Shown here: piece by piece, positions 1 through 10,438 of the stretch
Layout of the letters: each line of letters starts with the position of its first letter
Position numbering within the stretch: the first letter of the stretch is position 1
Assembly: GCF_001653235.2 (NCBI RefSeq)
Contig: NC_035790.1
Coordinates: 6,820,001 to 6,884,000, forward strand
DNA from: Pochonia chlamydosporia 170
Lineage: Eukaryota > Ascomycota > Sordariomycetes > Hypocreales > Clavicipitaceae
DNA: 64,000 nucleotides
Reading direction: 5' to 3'
Made by a program: the position numbers and the translations under genes
Notes under the pieces: model-generated
The model's database searches: none
Told to the model about the DNA's origin: nothing
The model's input: the letters and a program-made list of their open reading frames with translations, nothing else

Positions 1-380
1 CAGACAGTATGATCATTTCCACTAATACAATAAGCACTTGAATATTTAAATAGATGCAGTCTCTGAGTTGGCAAACATATTGTGACTGGACAAGTTGTTC
101 GTTGTTGTTTGGCAACACGGACCCGAAGTTGATCCGTTTCATCAATGGTTTAACTTGCGACAAAGAAATAGGGAAAATGGGGCCTGAAAAAAAGTGTGAG
201 ACACTCAGCACCTAAGCCATCTTGCAAAACGCGCCCGCGCCTATCATTTCGCGTCGCCGCCGCCAAGGAGCCATTCATGGAGCTTCATGTTCCCACGTCA
301 CCCATTGGCATCTTGAAGTCTCAGTCACCTCGCAACGCTCCTCCATCACCACCAAAGCCCATGCGACGAGCGCCGTCGAC
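1..380. other. upstream region of HIR1
   Basis: No gene is visible here. The reading frame of HIR1 is open upstream of its chosen start to about 222, but that sequence looks like an untranslated leader (clustered Ser/Arg/His codons, no family similarity). The promoter probably lies here and continues to the left of the window. Confidence 0.5.
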
Positions 381-3300
381 ATGCACATCATAAAGCCCTC
401 GTGGCTGAGCCACAGCGGCGAACAGAAAGACTTTGAGGTGTACAGCTGTCATATTTCTCCCGATGGCAAGCGTCTCGCGACCGCTGGTGGTGATGGCCAC
501 GTCCGAGTCTGGTCGACCGAGGCTATCTACAATGCGAAGGATGCCAGCTACACAAAGCCGCGCCAGCTCTGCCACATGAGCCATCATTTAGGCACAATCC
601 ATTCCGTGCGATTCTCTCCCAATGGCCGGTATCTCGCCAGCGGCGCCGACGACAAACTCATCTGCGTATACCACCTCGACAAGGGGGCCCCGGCGATAAC
701 CTTTGGGAACAACGAACCGCCGCCGGCAGAAAATTGGAAAACATACAAGCGATTAATTGGTCACGAAAATGATGTCCAGGACTTGGCATGGTCACCGGAT
801 TCGTCCCTGCTGGTGTCCGTTGGGCTGGACTCCAAGGTCGTCGTTTGGTCGGGTTACACCTTTGAGAAGCTCAAGGCAATCCCGGCGCATCAGAGTCACG
901 TCAAGGGCATCACTTTTGACCCTGCCAACAAGTTCTTTGCGACTGCTAGCGACGACCGAACGATCAAGATATTCCGATATACCCCTCCTGCCCCTAATTC
1001 TACCCAACATGACATGATCAATAATTTTGTACTGGAAACAACAATTAGCGCGCCATTTAAGAGCTCACCGCTTACTACATACTTTCGACGGTGCTCATGG
1101 TCCCCTGATGGTAACCACATCGCAGCTGCCAATGCTGTAAATGGTCCCGTGAGCTCAGTCGCCATCATTGAGCGAACCAGGTGGGATAGCGAAATCAATC
1201 TAATCGGTCACGAAGCGCCAACCGAAGTTTGCATGTTCTCCCCACGATTATTCCACACCGTTAAACCAGACGAAAATGCCACCACGAATGGAAGCTCTGG
1301 CCAAATGTTGGTGACCGTTGCTGCCACTGCTGGCCAGGACAAGACTCTGAGCATATGGAACACCAATACATCTCGCCCTGTTGTTGTTCTACAAGATCTT
1401 AGCGGCAAGTCAATATCCGATTTATCATGGGCTCCTGATGGCCAGACCTTGTTTGCGGCCAGCTTAGATGGCAGCATCGTGGTTGTCAGGTTTGACGAAG
1501 GAGAGCTAGGCTGGGTGGCACAGACCGAAGAAAACATTAGGGCTCTGCAGAAGTATGGTGCATCTCGCAAAGGGATGGGAATACCTGAGGATGTGGATGG
1601 CTTATTACTAGAGACACATAGTAAAGCTGGCGAGTCAAGAGCAGTTGAATCAAGAATGGGCGCCTTGATGGGAGATACGCCAAAGGAGTCTACGCCAGCC
1701 CCAAATGGCACAAGGGCAGGGTCAGATAAGCCTGTTGCTGCGACAAATGGCGAAACAGAGGCTGCGAAAACACCCGAGGAAGAGAAGGAAGATAAGTCTG
1801 CAGACCGTGTCAAAGAGCTCAAGTCGCGAGTGACAGTTGGCAAGGACGGTAAGAAACGAGTCGCACCACTTCTTGTCTCGTCCTCAGGGACTGGGCAGTC
1901 CTCATTACCACAGACACAATTGGTTGGGTCAACCGCAACCAAGACGACCCAGAACGATGCTCCACAAACTATGTTGGATCTCAGCAAACCGTTCGACGGA
2001 CTGCCCAAGGGAGGCATCGCATCCATGCTGCTAGGCAACAAGAGAAAATCAGCTACGGGAGAGACCGAAGACGAGGGAGAAGAACCCCTTGCCAAGCGAG
2101 CTACGACGGGACCGACCCCAATCGTCACTAATGGCACTGACGGTGTAGAGCCAGCTGCTTTTGCCCCAGTGCAAAATGGAGTGGTTCCCACGCCCGAGTT
2201 CTTACGACCTGCAGTCCTGAATCCTTCAATATCGTTTGCACAAGTTAGATTAGCAGTCCCTCGAATTCGGTCACATATACTCCGCCCAATGGATCGGGGT
2301 GTTCTGCAACCAGAGAGCACTTCCGAGGACGCCTCTAAAGCCCCAGAAAATGTTACCATGGAGGCTAAAAACGACCCAAACCCGCGAGATCCATCACATG
2401 TCATGGTCACAAAGAGAGGAGAGCTGCTGTGGCAGGAGTTCCTACCACGGGCTGTCATTCTGGTGACTGCAAACAAGCACTTTTGGGCAGCAGCTTGCGA
2501 AGACGGATCCATCCACGTATGGACGCCCGCTGGTAGGCGCTTGCTGAACCCTATCATCCTTGAATCTCAGCCAGTCATTCTAGAATGCCGGGATCATTGG
2601 CTATTATGCATAACCGCCGTTGGACTGGCGCATGTCTGGGACCTGAAGATGCAATCTTCGCCACATCCCCCAGTATCATTGGGACCAATTCTGGATGTGG
2701 CAACTACATCATTAAACCAGCACTCTGCTAGCCCTGGCCCAGGGGTCACGTCTGCACACCTAAACACTAACGGGCATATTGTGGTTACATTGACGAACGG
2801 TGATGGGTACTACTATGCCCGAGAAATGTACACATGGCAGCGTTTGAGTGAAGCCTGGTGGGCTGTTGGTTCTCAATACTGGAATTCGAACGATTCTTCA
2901 ATTTCCGCATTGCAATCAACGGCGGTTGGCGCCACTTCTGCGGAGGACAAGGACAAGAAAACTGCCGTTAGCGTATCATCTGGAATCATACCCTTCCTGG
3001 AGCGTCACACAACGAACGAATTTCTTCTCAAGGGTCGTGCCTATGCGCTGCAACGTATCATCAAAACTGTCATTCAGCGAAAAGAAGGCGAAGATTTGGA
3101 AAGCACCATCAGCATTGCCCATTTGGAGAACCGTATCGCTGGTGCAATGCAGCTCGGAGCCAAAGAAGAGTTTCGTCTCTATCTATTTATGTATGCTAAG
3201 CGCTTGGGAGCAGAGGGAACGCGGCCCAAGGTTGAAGAGCTCCTCAATAGCTTAATGGGAGGCATTCTCCGAGAAACGCAAGCCGAAGAGCAGCAAGGCA

Positions 3301-3551
3301 AGGGATGGTACGGCATTGATGACGAGATTTGTGGTTGGAATCGCAAAGAACTTCTCAAAGGGGTAGTTTTAATACTTGGTACGTGGATTCTCCAAAAGAG
3401 GACAATCGCCGCTCTCTCCGAGTCATCACTAACAGTGCACGCAGGAAAATATCGCGAATTACAGCGGCTGACCTCACAGTATGCGAGAGTCCTCGATCTC
3501 GACCTGGAAGATGGCTCCGTGGACGTTGATAATATGGACGTGGAAGCTTAG
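381..3551 (+). CDS. HIR1: HIR1/HIRA-type histone chaperone subunit
   Basis: Subunit of the HIR complex, which deposits H3-H4 independently of replication and represses histone genes in the nucleus. I chose the ATG at 381 because it gives the family N-terminus MHIIKPSWLSHSGE; the frame is open further upstream but that part does not look like the family. WD40 repeats fill roughly residues 1-370 (for example GDGHVRVWS and DDKLICVYH). A HIRA B motif (SRVTVGKDGKKRVAPLL) lies near 480-500, followed by an acidic linker and the C-terminal Hira domain from about 690. An intron at 3379..3444 (GTACGT, branch CACTAAC, acceptor GCAG) is 66 nt and has no in-frame stop, so unspliced RNA still reads through. 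Splicing restores the join ILG-KYRELQRL. Product 1034 aa. Family call is very secure; the intron is strong but inferred. Confidence 0.95.
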   Translation: MHIIKPSWLSHSGEQKDFEVYSCHISPDGKRLATAGGDGHVRVWSTEAIYNAKDASYTKPRQLCHMSHHLGTIHSVRFSPNGRYLASGADDKLICVYHLDKGAPAITFGNNEPPPAENWKTYKRLIGHENDVQDLAWSPDSSLLVSVGLDSKVVVWSGYTFEKLKAIPAHQSHVKGITFDPANKFFATASDDRTIKIFRYTPPAPNSTQHDMINNFVLETTISAPFKSSPLTTYFRRCSWSPDGNHIAAANAVNGPVSSVAIIERTRWDSEINLIGHEAPTEVCMFSPRLFHTVKPDENATTNGSSGQMLVTVAATAGQDKTLSIWNTNTSRPVVVLQDLSGKSISDLSWAPDGQTLFAASLDGSIVVVRFDEGELGWVAQTEENIRALQKYGASRKGMGIPEDVDGLLLETHSKAGESRAVESRMGALMGDTPKESTPAPNGTRAGSDKPVAATNGETEAAKTPEEEKEDKSADRVKELKSRVTVGKDGKKRVAPLLVSSSGTGQSSLPQTQLVGSTATKTTQNDAPQTMLDLSKPFDGLPKGGIASMLLGNKRKSATGETEDEGEEPLAKRATTGPTPIVTNGTDGVEPAAFAPVQNGVVPTPEFLRPAVLNPSISFAQVRLAVPRIRSHILRPMDRGVLQPESTSEDASKAPENVTMEAKNDPNPRDPSHVMVTKRGELLWQEFLPRAVILVTANKHFWAAACEDGSIHVWTPAGRRLLNPIILESQPVILECRDHWLLCITAVGLAHVWDLKMQSSPHPPVSLGPILDVATTSLNQHSASPGPGVTSAHLNTNGHIVVTLTNGDGYYYAREMYTWQRLSEAWWAVGSQYWNSNDSSISALQSTAVGATSAEDKDKKTAVSVSSGIIPFLERHTTNEFLLKGRAYALQRIIKTVIQRKEGEDLESTISIAHLENRIAGAMQLGAKEEFRLYLFMYAKRLGAEGTRPKVEELLNSLMGGILRETQAEEQQGKGWYGIDDEICGWNRKELLKGVVLILGTWILQKRTIAALSESSLTVHAGKYRELQRLTSQYARVLDLDLEDGSVDVDNMDVEA

Positions 3552-4512
3552 CGAACCCCGGTTCTTTTGTTCACGGGTGCACACCCTCTTGACTAGTTGG
3601 AAATGGAAAGTTGTGATGTGCTAACATTTTGTACATTTATTGTTTACACGGGGACCGGATACTACAGGAATTGTATGGGTCGTTTTGAGGATTAGGTGGA
3701 AAGGAATACCTCTTTTTGGCGTTTGGGAGATGGTGTTGAGCGATTGGACTGAATGCGAGGAGGGTGTTTTGTGCCGACATGATATAAATGTATTATTATC
3801 TTGAGGAATCGTCGCCTGTTGCGTACATGCTCGTGATGTGTGTCACCAGAAGTGTGTTTTCTTGCTGGTAGATCTTGGCGCTGAAAGTTGATTGCCTCTA
3901 TGTGTAGATTAGCGAGATGCCAAGGGTGTATCACTTAACAAAGATATACTCAATTTCAAGCGAGCTCATGCCTGATGCCTGGATTGTCTTGGCTCTCCAG
4001 ATGGTCTGCAGCAAATCCATAAGTATTTGATGTATCTGAACTGCCCACGCCCAGTCTTGAGCCGATGAATCCGCCAAGCATATGACTTGACACTTACATC
4101 GGCAACTCGACAGCTGGCAAACATGGGGCAGGATGCCCTTACAACTGCCTGCCAGCTGCACACATACAAATACGTTTGCCGTCGGTTGCCGGCACTGCCC
4201 ATTCTGAGATGTATTTATTCTCTTGCCGCCTCCAAATTTCATCTTGGCATTATTTCTCTCTTTTCTTTCCTTCATCCTCTTTCAAACACAAATCGACCTT
4301 TTCCTTCGTATCGACAAGCAAACTCAAGGATATTCATCTGAGAGCTGTCTGTCGACCTTTCTTCCTTGCGTTTCCTTCACTCGCCTTCAGTACTCGATTT
4401 CACCCTTTGTTTTGCCTCCTTTTTACTCGTCCTCTGCTCTACGGACTTTGTAGACACCAACGGCTTGCGACGTCTTCGTAAAGACTACTTGCTCTTTAGC
4501 TTGTATTCCAGG
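3552..4512. other. intergenic: HIR1 3' end and leader of the GT15-like gene
   Basis: No coding region is supported. The part from about 4255 to 4500 is very rich in C and T (runs such as cttttctttcc), typical of a fungal 5' leader, and continues to the ATG at 4513. Short open frames here have no family character. Confidence 0.55.
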
Positions 4513-5971
4513 ATGACGAGCTGGAGACGACTTGTTTACTTGTTTTCCAATTTTGTATGGCTTGCTAGATTGCCGTGTTTAGGGGTCCTCGTTTACTTCT
4601 CCTCACACGTTAACAGCCTGTCCCCGTCAAGTTCCCTCGCCGTCGACACCACACCAAGAGCGGCCCTTGTAACCTTGGTCCACGACTACGACCTCGAGCC
4701 TCTGCTTTCGTCAATTCATCAGCTGGAAGATGCGTTCAATAAGAAGTACAACTACGACTGGGTGTTTTTCAGCACAGAGCCACTAAGCGATGAGTTCCGT
4801 CGAATCACCTCAAATGCAACTTCGTCTACATGCGTATACGAGGTGGTCAGGCAGGACGAGGCCAAAGTCCATCGCTGGCAAAATGATCGGCTAAATCAAG
4901 AACATCTACCTTCGCAAACTTCTCAGGACGCTCCATCGCCGACTCGCGGCGACGTATTGGAACCAAGACAGACTTTCCGCCAACTGAAACGATGGAACAA
5001 TGGGCCCTTTGCCAAAGAGAAACGACTTCAGACCTATGAGTGGTTTTGGAGGATTGAGCCAGGTGTGAGTATCCATCCTACGACCTACGACAGTTCATGT
5101 ACCTGCGGGAAATCTAACGTCGCCCTAGGCTCAATTTACACATGATATTGGATTCGATATTTTTCGCTTCATGAGAGATCACAACATTTCGTACGGGTCC
5201 AACAAAGCAAATTTGGCACCAGTTCACCCGTCAATGCTTTCACAACACGTAAAGGGCTTCCTGGATAAACACCCTCATTTGCTGCACGCAGAAGCTGAGA
5301 TTGCTTGGTTGTTGAGGTCTGGAAATTACCGTGAACTGCAAAACCACCCAGAGGAATCTCAAGAAACATATTCTGATGCCAAACAGATTGGTAGTTGTAA
5401 AGCCAATAAGCACTAGTGGTTCGGAAGCTTCAATACCATCGACAAGGCAGACGATGACGCAAATACACCAGCAGAGGCCTTTACTACTTGGCTGCGGACA
5501 TTTTATGAGAGCGGCACGTCACCCAAATTTGAGATTGGTTCTCTCTCCTTTCTTCGGAGCCATAGCCATCAGGTCCTTTTGGATCACTTTGATGAATACG
5601 ATAGTTCTTACGACGAAGGAATTCCCGATATGTTGGTCCCAACTATTAGTGCAAGCATGTTTCTGCCACAAAAGAGTGTTTGGAACTTCCGCCAAAAAGA
5701 CAGAGGGCTTACCAGCTGGCCACTACCTCCTGATTCAACCCCAGAGCCGAGGCTCAAACTCTGGCACCGCATGAAGCGAGCGGTGCGAAATGATTCACAC
5801 CCGAAAATAGCGAATCAGAGGCCAAGTTCTTTGCGCGGTGGCCAAAGCGGTTTGAAGGATCGATTTGCTCTTTGGGATATGATAGCTGAGGACTTTGGCA
5901 GACAGGAGACCATACCGAGCCTTCGATCTGGTGACACGGTAATTGATGAGCGCAACTTTGCACTCAGCTAA
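4513..5971 (+). CDS. divergent GT15 (KRE2/KTR-type) alpha-1,2-mannosyltransferase
   Basis: Predicted Golgi type II membrane enzyme that transfers mannose from GDP-mannose to glycoproteins. Residues about 10-30 form a signal anchor. The GT15 core is recognisable: AALVTLVHDYDLEPLLSSIHQLE, RWNNGPFAKE, and EWFWRIEPG followed after splicing by AQFTHDIGFDIFRFMRDH. Intron 1 is 5065..5128 (GTGAGT, branch CTAAC, acceptor CTAG). The second half contains FEIGSLSFLRS, matching the family's FEIG block, but the usual Arg-Trp-Gly-Asp stretch is replaced by YDEGIPDMLVP, so it is a divergent member. An in-frame TAG at 5414-5416 interrupts the frame. I bridge it with a 60-nt intron 5391..5450 (GTAGTT to GGCAG) or a donor at 5397; neither has a good branch site, so a real disabling stop is possible. 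With the first choice the product is 444 aa ending VIDERNFALS. An upstream in-frame ATG at 4366 sits in leader-like sequence. Confidence 0.7.
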
Positions 5972-6643
5972 ATTACTGCTGGAGAATCTTTTCCCGAGGC
6001 AGAAGGGATCCAATATGCCGCCCACTCCTTTGCTGGCATCGATCGTCTGGAAAGAGATGCCTGATTTACATTGGTTCGTCGTGCGTGGGACTACAGGCGA
6101 GTACATAGCAGTATATCTTGGTTTTAAATTTACCTTTTATTTGATTTGATGTTTCTATGCCAGGAATAAGCTAGGCGTAACGGGATTGAGAACTCCATTG
6201 GAACTTGAGCATAAGACACAAGACATGTCAATTGGCACTTGCGCCTGTGAATGAATCAAATGCTTTCATGATTGTTGGTCGGTGGGGATGGACCCTGCTC
6301 ATGGCCTGATGGCGGTGGACAGTGCACACATTGATCAAGATATGCACGGCAGAGGCGTTACATTCGGCATCTCCGCGGCTCGTCATCTGTCTGCACTTAA
6401 AATACCGGTTTCAGAGCCTCAATTTGGCCTCACCATGCCACGCATGCCCTCAGCTTCAGCTTCAGAACATGAGGTAATAATTGCAATTGAATTGCCCAAT
6501 ACAAAGATATGAGTCTGGTGGCTTGGCCGGCACTCGGCACGGAAACGGGGAACCTGTATATCCGAACCTTGCTCTATTCCTAATCAGACCTAGCACATTA
6601 CCATGTCAGTTGTAGCTTCATTCGTGTCTCTCTGCAGGTGCCG
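5972..6643. other. intergenic between the two glycosyltransferase genes
   Basis: No gene is supported. It holds the 3' end of the GT15-like gene and the promoter of the GT90-like gene. A TCTGCAG at 6631-6637, just before the GT90 start, could be the acceptor of a leader intron. Confidence 0.45.
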
Positions 6644-8654
6644 ATGCATGCACCCCCAGTACGTCCGCAGTTGATGCCAACGCCTCCAAGCCCAGTCGGA
6701 TGTGACGGGACCAAAAACTCCCTTTCTGTCATGCCGAGCGTGTTATCACGAAGGCGGCCGGTTACAGGGGTCGTAACGGTTCTTCTCATCTTGGGGGTAT
6801 TCTCATTTCTTCGAATATCTGGCGGCGACGTCACTCCTATTGCCAAACAGCCAGCATCTCCCGGGTCTTCAACGGCCCTGCAAGAACAGTTGAAACCATG
6901 GAACGAAGACGACCGAATAGGCGACCTCTCCCACCCACGAGCGATCCCCGATACTGCCATACACCCGGTCGAGTACCTCACCAAAAATGCGCGGCAAGAA
7001 TTTGATCAGGTCCTGGGGAAACAATCAAAGACTTTGGAGGAGGCAGTCAAGGAGTATCGCAGGCGATATGGACTTCCGCCACCTCCTCATTTCGACAAGT
7101 GGTTCGAGTTTTCTCAAAAGAATGACGTTCAGCTAATTGACGAATTCGACACGATCCACGATCTGATCACACCGTTCTGGGGTATGAAGCCAAAGACGAT
7201 CCGGAGTCGAGCAAGAGAGGCACTCGGACACCCTAATGGTCTGATTGGTATTGCCATTCGGAAGCACAAAGTTGCCTTTGTGGAAAATCCCAACGGCGCG
7301 GAGTGGCAGCAGCTTGCGACGGTTGGCATGCTCGAAAAGTTCATTCAGTACTTACCGGATATGGATCTTGCCTTCAATATACATGACGAGTCACGAGTGG
7401 TGCTTCAGCACGATGACCTTGCTCGGCTAGTTCGCAAAGCAAAGGAGGAGAACATGCCGGCTTCCAACGCGAATTCGCAGCCAATTAACGCTTTTGCGGC
7501 AGTTGTCCCAGATTTGGGCAAAGGCATGCGGTTTGATGAGGTTAAGCAGACTCGCTTTCGATCGGCCGCCCACCAACCGACGTGGACGACTTCAAGGATG
7601 TCCTGTCCACCCGACAGCGCTGCTCGGGCGCTAGAAGACGACGAGGTGGGAGATAACGCTAGCAAATACGCCCTAACGGAAGCCGGTTTTATCTATAACA
7701 CGACTGCCATGATGGACATCTGCTTAAGCCCATCACTTAGCAAGTCCTTTGGGTTCTTTGAGCGGCCAAATGGATATGTCGTGGCGCATGATTTATTCCC
7801 AATTTTTTCACAGTCCAAGATTTCTTCCTACAGCGATATCATCTACCCTTCGCCATGGTATTGGTATGAGAAGGTGGTCTATAATGAAACTAGAGACTTT
7901 TCTTGGGCAGAGAAACAAGACCAACTGTACTGGCGAGGTTCCACTACAGGCGGGTTTAGCCGTGACGGTGGCTGGAGGCGCCAGCATCGTCAACATCTGG
8001 TTCAAAAGATCAATAACGAGCCGCACGCCAAAGTCGTCACCAATAAGGGTGACTCTAGCCAGCCAAAATGGGACGTGAGTGATACCAAACGCGGCGACTA
8101 CCAGAAACTCGTCAACGTGCGTTTTTCACATGTGGGCCAATGCGACCCTGTCGACTGCGAGGCACAGATCAAATTTTTTGAGGTCAAGGACATGGTTGAC
8201 ATGCAAGATGCATGGAACTACAAGTTTCTTCTCGATATGGACGGCAATGCATTCAGCGGGCGCTTTTACGCCTTCCTGCAGAGTCGTAGCCAGGTATTCA
8301 AGCAGGCCTTGTTCCAGGAGTGGCATAAGGAGTGGCTGAAGCCTTGGCTTCATTATGTACCCATGAGCATGCGGGGTGACGACTGGCTTGAGCTTGTGCG
8401 GTATTACACCGGTTCTAGTGCCAAGGGTGAGGATATGGCGAAGAAGAGTGCGGAATGGGCTGGCAAAGCCTTGAGAAAGGTAGATTTGGAGGCGTGGTTC
8501 TTTCGGTTACTTCTCGAGTAAGTTGCTCCGTCTCCTGTTCTGTTGCTAGACAGACGTGATAACAGTTTCGATTAGGTATGCTCGTGTGATTGATGATAAT
8601 AGGGCGGTAATCGGTTTTGATCCGTCTAGTGCGAATAAGGTACTGAAACCTTGA
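6644..8654 (+). CDS. GT90/CAP10-domain glycosyltransferase
   Basis: Predicted Golgi type II membrane glycosyltransferase of the CAP10 (GT90) family, which includes fungal xylosyltransferases and capsule enzymes; donor and acceptor cannot be told from sequence. A basic N-terminus is followed by one hydrophobic segment (VVTVLLILGVFSFLRI, about residues 43-58). The CAP10 core carries LYWRGSTTGG near residue 430 and YKFLLDMDGNAFSGRFYAFL further on, the family's signatures. The first exon frame closes just after RLLLE, but an intron 8518..8575 (GTAAGT, branch TGATAAC, acceptor TTAG) leads to a second exon reading YARVIDDNRAVIGFDPSS, which fits the usual CAP10 C-terminus. CDS join 6644..8517, 8576..8654, 650 aa. 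The ATG at 6731, just before the membrane segment, is an alternative start. Confidence 0.88.
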
Positions 8655-10438
8655 GACTTGAGTGATGGGGATGGAGTCTCTGTTCTAAATGTATGGAGTT
8701 TGTGTTCGAACGGGATGGAAACCCGTGGGCATCTTTGTACTAATATCAACTGTTGGCGAAACTTGGGGTCTGAGAAATATAAAAGGCTCTGTAACTGGTG
8801 CTACGGCAATGAAATGAAAGCTTGCTTGGCAGGGAATTATAGGACGGTAAGGGCATTAATGGGGCAACAAGATGGCTTCGAATAGCGAATAGATATCAGC
8901 GGGCAGCTGGCCGCCAATACAAGTAGTTTTTTTTTCTTTTTCCAGATGTCAAGATGGGATTTAGCCATAAATTTGTGAGTGTTTTGCCATTGCGATTCAG
9001 GTACGTCCCTTGGTAGGTACCTAGTACCTAAGACAACTATCATATGGAGCATAGCACAATACTCTACTCCATCGCAGACTGTGACGGGTATCTTTCGTGT
9101 ACGAGGTGGACAAAGAATACCTACCTAGGTACACAAGATGTAGTTGCGAGCATCAGTATGGAGTATATCTTTGCACCAACATGGCTGCCGAACATTTCGG
9201 GTCTAGCGCCTACTTCACCGTGGTAGCCGAACTCGCAAGGGGAATTTTGTCGTCCATTTCGGCTTTTCTGTTCCACAAAGTTTACGAGTGGCTGCACCCT
9301 AATTAAAATATTGAACCGATTTTGGCTCAGCATCTCGGCAATCTGTGCGCCGAAAGGAGGAGTCGAGTCTGTTCTGTGTGCGCCAGCTTGGCAGGGGCAA
9401 TCCAGTCAGATTCGCATTGATTGACGGCAATCAATGCCGGCCGAGATGCTGGACCCATGGAATGAAGACGGTCGTGATGTCTCCTGTTTCCGCCTGGCCT
9501 TTTGCCAAGAACTTGAAACCCAAGGAGCAAAAGAATGAAACTCGAGCCACAAATCAGCGCCTGGATGCCTATGGTCCATCACTGCCCCTGTTTGGCCTGG
9601 TCTCGTCTGGTCTGCTCAGTGTCAGAGTCAATCACGGACACACAAAGACGTCATTGATCGAGGCTAGACCTTGGCGATTTTGATGAGCATTGCCATGGAG
9701 TTCTGTTTTTAGACCGACATGACATGACTGCCCTCCCGTGATGACTCAATATTCCTCATTTTTCTTTTTTTTTTTTTCTTTCTTTCCCACCGGTGCAGTC
9801 GCTGCAGATTATGCATCATCAATATTCCCAGCCATCGGTGGAGTCTGGTGAGCTTTGTGAATCCAAGCTCAATCGCACCAGTTGACCCTGTCCCAAAGAA
9901 AGCTGATGCCAGACAAAACTAGCTTCAGCCACTCTGTTTTTAAATCGGGCCCTGCAAATCCGATTGACACGCTTGGGCTTTATTGCACCTGACCTCCGCT
10001 GACCTGACCTGACCTGACCTGACACCCTTGATTGACCTTGACCCGTTTGTGATCGACGGCTGGCCTTTGTCGTTTGCGGATTGGAGACTGCTCAAGTGGA
10101 TGGAACTGGGGGCCTCCGGCAGCCATCCATCGCTTGCAGGTACCGGCAGCTTCCCTGTCAACTTTCTCCTTTCCCTAAAGTACCCCATACCAGCGACAAT
10201 TCGTTCTTTTCCTTCTTCCATGTTTCTTTGGGTGTTGGCTTGGCTTGGACAGATTCAGTTTTTGTGCATCTCGACGTTCCTTTTTTTTCTTTCTGTTTTT
10301 TCCCCGACGCCTGGAAATTTAGCCCTCGGGGCCACTCTTCGCTCCTTTTGTGTTTATACAAGGTGCATTTCAACATTCCGGGCCTGCTTCCCCCTACCCC
10401 CTTCCTGTGACATCACTTCTTGCGACGACCTTACAATC
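8655..10438. other. intergenic region with palindromic motifs and a CTGAC repeat
   Basis: No gene is supported over 1.8 kb. It contains two AGGTACCTAGGTA-like palindromes (9012..9032 and 9118..9132), a long T-rich run near 9763-9785, a pentamer repeat at about 9987..10022, and a CT-rich leader from about 10200 to the transporter start. Confidence 0.5.
9987..10022. repeat. CTGAC pentanucleotide repeat
   Basis: Tandem ctgac units, four of them perfect near the right end (about 10002-10021) and degenerate to the left. Simple repeat in the promoter region of the UDP-sugar transporter gene; no function is evident. Confidence 0.75.

Noticed and set aside
1208..2557. 449-codon minus-strand open frame inside HIR1
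   Set aside because: Shadow of the HIR1 coding strand; Ser/Pro-rich with no family feature.
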